Source: Zygaena filipendulae (lineage: Eukaryota; Arthropoda; Insecta; Lepidoptera; Zygaenidae). From it: 64,000 nt of DNA. Every line of letters starts with the position of its first letter. The stretch's first letter is position 1. The stretch covers positions 10,113,501 through 10,177,500 of the forward strand of contig OU015662.1 of assembly GCA_907165275.2 (NCBI GenBank), given 5' to 3'. The notes beneath the pieces are model-generated. The model was not told where the DNA came from. It saw only the letters and a list, made by a program, of their open reading frames with translations, and searched no databases. The translations under genes and the position numbers were made by a program. This document shows positions 55,426-64,000 of this stretch, one piece after another.

Positions 55426-56744
55426 ATTTATATGTATAAACTAGGATTATGTGCAAATTCTTGGAAATCGATGAAATCACTATCAGTCTGGAATGAAAGT
55501 ATTAGAAGAAGTTGCATATCTCCTGAAAATAACTAGCCCTGTTGATATGATACAAATATGTATAAACTAGCTTAATACTTGATTGCAGGCGCACTTCGTT
55601 TCAATTTCGCAATTTCTTTTGCTCCGCTGCAAACGTAATACGATGTAATTTCGATCGCAATTTGATATTCGAGGAGCAATAGTTGGAGTGAAACAATGGC
55701 GGCGACTTATCGACACAAATAATATCCCATTACGGGGACAGCGCTAAGTCGTTTTTCCAATTTTCTAAAATAAACGTCGCGTCGGCTCGCTTCAGTGCCT
55801 CCGGCAATAAGGCGAGCTTTGGACGAGTCGTGATTGGTTTACGGTTGAAAAATATTGGATCGCGTTCTATATGACAAAATGTTTTCGATAATTTTTATTA
55901 AGTATTAGACTTTAACTACCTATTTAAAAAAAATTCAGGTAGGTGCTAAGTAGGTGCTATTCATGTGCTTGGATTGTTCTTGTGTTCTTCCTTTTACCAG
56001 ACATCACAAGGTTTTTGATAGGAAACATAAAACTAAGAAAAAGTTTACAGAACGACCGCGGCAATTTTTTTAAATTATACCAAAGACTAGCTGTGCCTCG
56101 TAGTTTCACCGGCGTGTGATTTGGCATCCTCGAAAAAAACTATGATAAAACTATACTAAGTTACCCCATATCGCCAGTGCAATTCCCGTCGAAATTGGTT
56201 CAAACGTTTGGAAGATTGTTAACAGGAAAAATAGACTCATACGCTTTCTGAGTAAACTGAACTAAAGAGGACTAGGAAACTAGGACCAGAGTCCTTGTGA
56301 AGATCAATCATACTAGCCTCAACTCGAACCTAGTCAGACATTGGGTTCCATCGTTTAATTACAAAGTTCCCATGGCAATCTCCCGACTGCATCATCAGAT
56401 CAGCTCGGGTCATAATAATAATAATCCACTTCACAACACACAGATCTACTTGATCGCACACTAAGCTGTGAGCTTGCGTCGTGGAAATCAAGCAAACGTG
56501 GTATATATACTATATAGAATTATATAGGTATTATATGAACGCAGATAAGCAATAACATGTTAACCCACAAAACAAAGTTATTGATTCAGAACGATTTATT
56601 GAGAGTTAGAGAACGTTTTTTAATTATGTGTTTACCTTATAACATTTTTTAAATATGTAAATAAATGTAAACATAAAAATGTTGAAACAAAATGGCGCTA
56701 TAATTTTAAAACTTTAATTTACTCAAAATTTCTCCAGTGTGGGT
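55426..56744. other. No gene supported
   Basis: A weak Helitron-like remnant may lie near 56090-56130 (AGCTGTGCCTCGTAGTTTCACCGGCG). ATAATAATAATAATCC near 56412 echoes the 55.0-kb LINE tail. No gene. Confidence 0.4.
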
Positions 56745-56925
56745 TAACACACTATGGCTTATCTATGTCCATATATTATACTACAGAAATATAAACACAC
56801 CCAGACTGGAAAATGGAACCCTGTGTTCATCACACAAAGTGCACCCCCACCGGGAATCGAACCCGGAACCTCTTAATTGGCGGGCAGGCATGGTGACCTC
56901 TGCGCCAATCGGGTCGTCAAATCAT
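56745..56925 (-). mobile_element. tRNA-derived SINE, inverse copy
   Basis: On the minus strand GATTGGCGCAGAGGTCACCATGCCTGCCCGCC, GGTTCCGGGTTCGATTCCCGGTGGGGGTGCAC and TGTGATGAACACAGGGTTCC match the + copy at 54.6 kb almost base for base. Confidence 0.7.
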
Positions 56926-57520
56926 CATAATATAGTCATAATATAATAATATTGCGTTGTCATCCGAACTATATACATTCCTGTAAGAAGTTTCATTTCG
57001 ATACGTCTATTAGAAGTAGGTAGGTAAAATAGTTTACTTTTAAGATTTTATTACATTGTTAGTAACAAGTCAAGCTAATATGAAAACGATAAGAGCTTTG
57101 TGTCTCATTTTCAATGCCTCTTTGAAAAATTTAATATTTCAGTAGGTAAGTTTAATGTCGCTCAGTAAATTCTCACTTGTTTTACGTAATGAATACCAAA
57201 GCCAAGAGCGTGTGATCTTCGCTTCTCCTCTAGGAATGCAGGATTCCTTTCATGGAAATTTCGCATGTCAGGAATTCGTCTTGTGAGGAATGCAAAGGCT
57301 GTAATGCCCGGATCCTAAGAGAAATACGAGTATTATGTGTTATTGCATCACTAGGGATTTGCTTGGCTCTGCTTTAATCTGATTGTTAAAGAGAATGATT
57401 TTCTGCGTTGTTCAAAATGTCTTTTATAAGTACCTAAAAGTGAAAACAACGGAAAAAGATAAAAAACGTGAGTAAAAAAGAGATGCTTCCAATACGAGAG
57501 GTTTTTTTACAAATACAATA
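56926..57520. other. No gene supported
   Basis: Nothing recognised. Confidence 0.4.
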
Positions 57521-57815
57521 CTAGCTGTTCCCCGCGGTTGCACCTGCGGAAATTTCGGACATCCCGCAAAATCCGGGATACAAATGTCCTTTTCTGTACC
57601 CCTGATAACGTGTATTATATAGGTATAGGTATGGATTTCATGATATTTCGCTGACTTTAATTTCGGAGTTCCCGCGAGAATTCCGGGATAAAAAGTACCC
57701 TATGTCCTTCTTTGTACCTCTGACAACGTATGTTCAAAATTTCATGATGATCGGTTGAGCTGTGTACCTATGCGTAACAGACAGGGGCTTCGTTCGCATT
57801 TATATAATATTACTA
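57521..57815 (-). mobile_element. Composite Helitron-like repeat
   Basis: CTAGCTGTTCCCCGCGGTTGCACCTGCGG is followed by a second 3' module (TTAATTTCGGAGTTCCCGCGAGAATTCCGGG) about 130 bp later, then GATCGGTTGAGC and TTATATAATATTACTAGGG. Two copies have been fused. Confidence 0.6.
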
Positions 57816-59257
57816 GGGTTTTCTGTTTCTTTTATTTTCCGGCGATGATATTAACTAGCTGTTCCCTGTATAATTATATAACTTTTACCGTTGATTTTAT
57901 TCCGGTTTTGAAAATTTAGGTAAAGTGCGGTTTCAATATCGATAAATAAACCTTACTTACTTACTAATAGGCATTGTAATTATTTTGGGACACCTTTCCG
58001 TTACATTCCTTGGAATCTGATCCTTAAAAATCACAGAATGAGGTGGCTTAATAATACACGATATTTTTTTTTTAGTCAAACGATTCGATTCCCGGCTATT
58101 TGTAACAAAATTTATTTGAGTTCTGAACATATTTCACTACATATTCTTCTTAGTTTTGGATTTTGCCATCTACCTACACCCACTTCAAAAATTCACTTTG
58201 TACCTACCTATATATTATAATAAATACTACCAAACAATATTGAACATATTGAATTTATACACTCAAACAAGCATTAACGGATAAGCGCCAATAACGCCTA
58301 TAACTGGCGCAGGCCGCAGCAGTAAGCGGCCGTGACGGAAAATTCCAAAGAAAATTCTTTCACTTTAATTTTCCTATCCTCCATCTGTACCGTGCGATAA
58401 GGAATCCAATGAAAAAGTGAAATCCTATGTAATTCTATTTACCATCATTGGACTTCTTAATTGAGGATGTTTGCACTAAGTTCTAAGTTGCTCCAGTCAG
58501 TAATTGTTCCAGAATTGCTTCTCTAGACCCGACAAGCGTCGCCGGGCGGGTTGAATTTCACGCTTATTTATGACTTGATTAAGTTTCAACTCCAACAAAG
58601 TGAGATTTATCTACTGACTAGCGGTTTCACGTGGTTTCACCTGTAAAGCAAGCATTTCAAGCCCTTAGGGTTGACCATAAAACTATCTGGTCCCCACGAC
58701 TACACAATGGCAATAAAGATATTTTCATAATTTTTTTCTTCTAGTTCTTGCAAAAGTAGATTTGTATTTTGTGCAAGATATTTTATAATAAGTAACTAGA
58801 ACGTATCTAAGTATTTAACTGTGCTTTGGCTGACAATCAAGGGTTTATTTTATATAGTTAGCTATACCTACATAGATTGGTTTAATAAATTCAACTTCAA
58901 TTAGATCTTAAGGGGATCCATCGGGTCAAATAGTGCCACTTTACTCTTCTTTAGATGTAGTTAAGTACAACTATATATATTTTGCATTTACGTCTATCGA
59001 CTTTATTTTTAAATGGAACATCTTACAAGATAATATTATGGTTATTTCATCGACTGGCGCTTGTGTGGACCCATGGAACCCTTATAGGAATGGCGACATG
59101 ACTTTGACACACTTTTTGCATTGCGAAACGTAGGTTTCGCCCTCAGAACAATAACAGTAGCATTATACTTCCGAGGTTTCGCCTTACTAATACGACTAGC
59201 GCCATCTCTTGATCATAGTTGGAACTTAGTTGAGTTTATTGTGTTTTTATTATTTTT
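57816..59257. other. No gene supported; possible LINE tail at 57.95 kb
   Basis: AAATAAACCTTACTTACTTACT at about 57941-57963 resembles a LINE end with an ACTT tail. The remainder has no recognised gene. Confidence 0.4.
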
Positions 59258-60411
59258 CATTACTCATGCTCGGAAAGTAGGTCTGAAGTTGCCTGAGAAG
59301 CGGGTTGAAAGTAGCCCTTTTCAGCCCTAGGGAGAATCGCTTTCAACTGACAACTGTCAAATTATTAAAAAAAAACTAGGTCTATTTTCACATTTCTATT
59401 GAACCATGTTTCAACTTTCTATACAGCCAGCGCGATGTAAAATTGAAATAACGTAAAGTTTAAGTAGGTATTAATTAAAATAAAATTCACTCACTTTTTT
59501 TTAAGCTAATTCCTATTTATATTTTTTTTATTTTCTTTAATTAATACTTAATAATTAAAGAAAATATTTTTTTAGGTCGCCACAATGTAAATAAAAAATA
59601 CTGGCTGAATAGCTAGCCGGCCAAAGAAAAAGAAATAGGTGGGAAAGTGTCAAGCGACTATCCGATCTTCACTCATTTTTTCTTTAGCTAATTCCTATTT
59701 TTATTTTGACTTTCCTTGCATTCGTAATGAAAAGCACAGTGTTACCCTCGGGAGAAAGTAACTTATTTAGTGCCTCGAACTATTGGCGCCCTCGCTACGC
59801 TCGGGCGCCAAACCCCGTCTCGGCACTAAATGAGTTACTTTCACCCCTTGGATAACAATGTACTATTTCATTACTCATACTCGGAAAGTAGGTCTGAAGT
59901 TGCCTGAGAAGCGGGTTGAAAGTAACCCTTTTCAGCCCTAGGGAGAATCGCTTTCAACTGACAACTGTCAAATTATTAAAAAAAAACTAGGTCTATTTTC
60001 ACATTTCTATTGAACCATGTTTCAACTTTCTATACAGCCAGCGCGATGTAAAATTGAAATAACGTAAAGTTTAAGTAGGTATTAATTAAAATAAAATTCA
60101 CTCACTTTTTCTTAAGCTAATTCCTATTTATATTTTTTCATTTTCTTTAATTAATACTTAATAATTAAAGAAAATATTTTTTTTAGGTCGCCACAATGTA
60201 AATAAAAAATACTGGCTGAATAGCTAGCCGGCCAAAGAAAAAGAAATAGGTGGGAAAGTGTCAAGCGACTATCCGATCTTCACTCATTTTTTCTTTAGCT
60301 AATTCCTATTTTTATTTTGACTTTCCTTGCATTCGTAATGAAAAGCACAGTGTTACCCTCGGGAGAAAGACTACTACTACTACTTTCACCCCTAGGATAA
60401 CAATGTACTAT
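59258..60411 (+). repeat. Tandem duplication of a 611-bp dispersed element
   Basis: Unit 1 (59258-59868) and unit 2 (59869-60411) are almost identical, from CATTACTCAT(G/A)CTCGGAAAG to GGATAACAATGTACTATT. Unit 1 alone has a hairpin block (59758-59838). Unit 2 has ACTACTACTACTACT in its place. Each unit contains an inverted pair around TTAATACTTAATAATTAAAG. No protein is encoded; a third, shortened copy lies at 51.46 kb. Confidence 0.8.
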
Positions 60412-63385
60412 TATTAAATAGCTTCATTTTTTCGCAACTGTATTAAAAATAGTTGTTCAGTACACGTGCAGAACTGTCATTGCAAAGAGTTTCAGAGTTC
60501 ATCGGAACGGTGACGGTAACGGTATTCGTTTGGATGGATCAGATTGACACCGTGCCGTATCTACTTCTCGGTTGTGCGCGAGAATTTTGATTAAATTCCC
60601 GTGACACGTAGCGCGAAAGACTTTAAGTGCCTCATTATTATTCTGTAGAGACGGTACAGTTACTTACGTCTCCGATTTGTATTATACACTAGGTAGGTAC
60701 ACTTTGCGACTTTCGGTTGCCCGTCGGAAAAAGGTATAGCGGACTTATTAAAGTTTTCGTTACTACAAGAACTACTGTAGGAGTAACAGAAAAGTAATTA
60801 AGAGTGGATAAATTTTTACCTTACGCTAATGTGAATGGAGCGAAAGGGCCAAGCCACATATTTTGACTAAGGTGTAGAGTTTGAGAAGTTAGGCCTTGTA
60901 GTGTTAGGGTGTGTAAAGTTATAAGCTTGGCTCTGCATGAGATCTGATAACTTTTTCAGAGTGCCCGTCATATGGTCTCGTCTTGGCATCACTTTACATG
61001 AAAATTTTTTTGGTGGGATTTTATTTTTTTTAAGACTAAAGCCTTTTTTATAATTGTGATTATATAGCAAGGTCCGTTATGCGTGGAAAGGGTCAAAAAT
61101 ACAAAAAAAACCTCATTTCGAAAAAAATGTCAGTTGCTTTGGTTTTCCGTAGAGCAGCCCCTTTGCTCGTGCGGTATCTGCAGTGACGCGCTGATAGTTC
61201 ACTCTTTGTCGGGTTAACCGAAACTTCATTCCCCTTCCTTAACCGAATGCAATGTACAACAGCTTATTTTACTGTTTTAGATGGTGCCATTAAAATCCTT
61301 CTTCGTCCTTTTAATCCCCTTCATAATTTTTTTTTTTTACTTATATTCAATAACACCCTCCTTTTCCAATTTCATTAAATGTATTGATAAATGTCTTTGA
61401 ATATTTATTACATAATATGTATTATAAATAATATATATTATATATAGTTTAAAAGCAAATCCAGTTATAAATATATTAAAATAAAATAAAAATACACAAA
61501 TCCACGCTATCGTATACCATATTATGGTACCACACCAACAATGTGCGTAAGTACTATAATATTGTGTTCATACTTATGTGTACCTATTAAAAAAGATATA
61601 GATCCTAAACAAAATTACTGGTCATCAAAATACTTAACGGGCAAACAATTTTCTTTTTCAATTTAATATTTATTTACCTATTTAGTTGGGTACACTAAAA
61701 CCTTCCTATAAGTACTCTAGTATATGATATCCAGTAAGATTACCCCAGTGATAAAATCATGAAAATTAGTGGATACCATCTCATCATAAATGCTTTTATT
61801 CCTTTTGCAAATAGCTAATCTTTGAAGTTGACAAATTGAATCAAATGATAATGTCTGAAGAAGCTAGACAAGTTTCAGACCAATATGCCCAACCAGCATT
61901 ATTTATCTGTGGCTCAACTAAGTGAATTTCATAACTCTTCTTAGATGTTGTTGGCTTCATGATATAAAATGACGTGCAACGCTTCACGTAGGTATCTAAG
62001 CTTAAATTAATTATATAAATTAGAGGCATTAGCGGAGAGCAATCAAGGGTGAGTGAAGGGTGGTGAAGGCTTATTAAGCTGGTTGCGGTAGAAGAATTAA
62101 CAAGTGTACTCTACAAAGAGTTACGACTGCCTATTTGACAACTATTTATTTGCCACAAACGTTGAATTTTTTAATTTTTTACTGTTGCCAACTTCTATCA
62201 CTATAAAGTTACAAATGACGCTAATTACAACACGAGATTTAATTAAACTTTACAAACAAGCCAATTAAAACTCTTAAAAACTTGCGTTCTTCAGTGGGTA
62301 TGGTCTTGACTTCGTTCGCCGGGTCTTTCAAATTTACTTTCAGGTACTTAGGTATAATAGGTAGGTGATATTCGATCGTATACAGAGGTAATTAAGGTCT
62401 GAATTAGCTTATTCGAATAATAAATAATACAAAAATACAAATAAATACAAAAAAAAATATATAAAACGCTTATTCAAGATAAAGCTTATGTACGATTCTT
62501 ATTCTTTGTGATATGGGGAACAGCCTAGATTAGCACAAAACCTCTTTTTACTACTGGTATGCCAGCTTTGGAATTTCTTCAGTAAATTTATATTTTCCGA
62601 CAGGCAACAAGTACCTACCTAGTACCTATTGATAATTTAGTTTTAGTCGCAGAATACAAATTACAATCGCATATTATGTGCATTGATAAAATCACATATA
62701 AGGGGTTTAAACATTTTGTAATTGGTACCTATATTTGTGACTGTATTGGTTTTATTCTTTCAAAATGGCGGCCACAAATCCAACCAGTATTTTTCGATAG
62801 CTGACATCAATATAGAAATAAGTGCCGTGTAGATATCGTAGTGTCAGGTTTCTAAAATAAGCGCTACCAAAGTCGTAAGTTGTAAGTTTAAAATGAAAAT
62901 CGATTTTACGAAATTTTTTGATGATAATGTCTGCTATCGATTTTTTTAACGTTTACGTGCGACTACTGCCTAACGCTAATATTAAAAATGGCGGCTGATA
63001 CGGATACCAGGCTTTATACTAAAATCTTCAAACCCCTTTATGTTATATTAATTCACTTTGGACATGGAAGGCAATAGTGCCACTTCAAACACTCTATAAG
63101 GGCGATGCTAATCACATAGAATAATTAACACAATATGCGTGTTGAATCAGTAGATTTGACGTGATAAAATCGATCTCTGTAGTATAGACTGGTTATTAGA
63201 GACTTATCTTGTAACGAGGCGGCTATATGCCACTCGTTATGATATCCCGCCTCATTTCTAATACTTTTCTTTTTTTGTAATCTGTTCTTTTTATATTTAA
63301 AATACTTTTTTTGACAGAACTGGATACGACTTTTAACAATACCTACATCAACTCAAAATTACAAAAAAATATCTTTTATTATTTA
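60412..63385. other. No gene supported
   Basis: About 3 kb with only short open frames. T-rich (61327-61340) and TATA-rich (61420-61450) patches are present. A mirrored trait near 63180-63245 (AGAGACTTATCTTGTAACGAGGCGG) is unexplained. No repeat family was recognised. Confidence 0.45.
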
Positions 63386-63600
63386 CTAGCTGTGCCCCGC
63401 GGTTTCACCCGCGGTAATTTCGGGGTTCCCGCGGGAAATCCGGGATAAAAAGTACCCTTTGTTCTTCTCTGTACTCCTGACAACGTGCATGCCAAATTTC
63501 ATCCAAATCAGTTCAGCCGATTTTGCGTGATTGATTAACAAACATCCAAACATCTAAACATCCAAACATCCACACTTTCACATTTATAACATTAGTAGGA
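63386..63600 (-). mobile_element. Helitron-like repeat, complete inverse copy
   Basis: CTAGCTGTGCCCCGCGGTTTCACCCGCGG after A, then GGGATAAAAAGTACCC, and finally CATTTATAACATTAGTAGGA before T. Read on the minus strand it is TC...CTAG inserted between A and T. ATCCAAAC units (63544-63573) are the inverse of the GGATG-type microsatellite site. Confidence 0.8.
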
Positions 63601-64000
63601 TTTGAGCTAGCCAAAGGCCCAACGTTAAACTACCTTCTACGAACCTCACAATCTATTATTAATATTTTTATATTAATTTATATAAATGTTTCACCATTAA
63701 GAGTTAGTGTATTTAGCTAGCTAAAAGCATTTAGTTCTTAAAGGTAAACCTTCAACATTATGCTTAGGTACAGTTAGACGGAATATTTCAGGGCCAATTC
63801 AAATCTGATAACGCTTATATTTTTTCTTTAATGAAAACTTGACAGTGATAAATACCCATTAGTGCAGATTAAATTTAGTATAATTAAACCAGTTAAGGGG
63901 CAAAAGCTAAAACATTAGCCAATATCTCAACCCTAACTCGAGTTGAGTGAACTTTGGAAAGTTCTATCCAATACGTACAGGATTGTCGAATGGCAAATTG
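63601..64000. other. No gene supported
   Basis: Right edge of the window; nothing recognised. Confidence 0.4.

Overview
The window looks like non-coding, repeat-packed DNA from a moth or butterfly (Lepidoptera). It is AT-rich. It carries dozens of short interspersed elements of a type I associate with lepidopteran genomes: copies beginning TCCTACTAATATTATAA and ending in a CCGCGG-rich stretch plus CAGCTAG. There are also tRNA-derived SINEs, fold-back MITEs and LINE 3' tails. I could not support any complete host protein-coding gene. The window may be intergenic or lie inside a very long intron; one 26-nt candidate micro-exon at 45.7 kb hints at the latter.

The dominant feature is a complete, apparently very young Ty3/gypsy LTR retrotransposon on the minus strand (25533-36085, about 10.55 kb). 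Two 2386-bp LTRs differ at only two positions that I could see, and a 4-bp duplication (GTAG) flanks the element. Reading on the minus strand, the order is: 5' LTR, a primer binding site matching the 3' end of tRNA-His, a leader with two tandem-repeat arrays, gag, a -1 frameshift site, pol, a polypurine tract and the 3' LTR. pol encodes a G-patch, protease, reverse transcriptase, RNase H, and integrase with a GPY module. There is no envelope gene. The gag/pol junction has a textbook slippery heptamer (T TTA AAC) seven bases before a foldable H-type pseudoknot. This makes Gag-Pol production by programmed frameshifting the best reading.

Left of the element (1-25.5 kb) are a Harbinger-like fold-back MITE at 3.3 kb, a 413-bp TIR element at 13.6 kb, and two copies of a 411-415-bp TIR element at 19.8 and 22.8 kb. 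A large inverted duplication lies at 15.0-17.0 kb. Several copies of a 330-bp fold-back MITE carry paired TGACGTCA palindromes (4.3, 10.1 and 21.0 kb, plus a diverged copy at 11.9 kb). Many Helitron-like copies are scattered between them.

Right of the element (36.1-64 kb) the same families continue. The 330-bp MITE recurs at 40.3, 43.0, 45.0, 46.7 and 52.4 kb. Helitron-like copies are dense from 37 to 58 kb. tRNA-derived SINEs lie at 54.6 kb (+) and 56.8 kb (-). A 611-bp tandem duplication sits at 59.3-60.4 kb. The remaining stretches hold nothing I can name.
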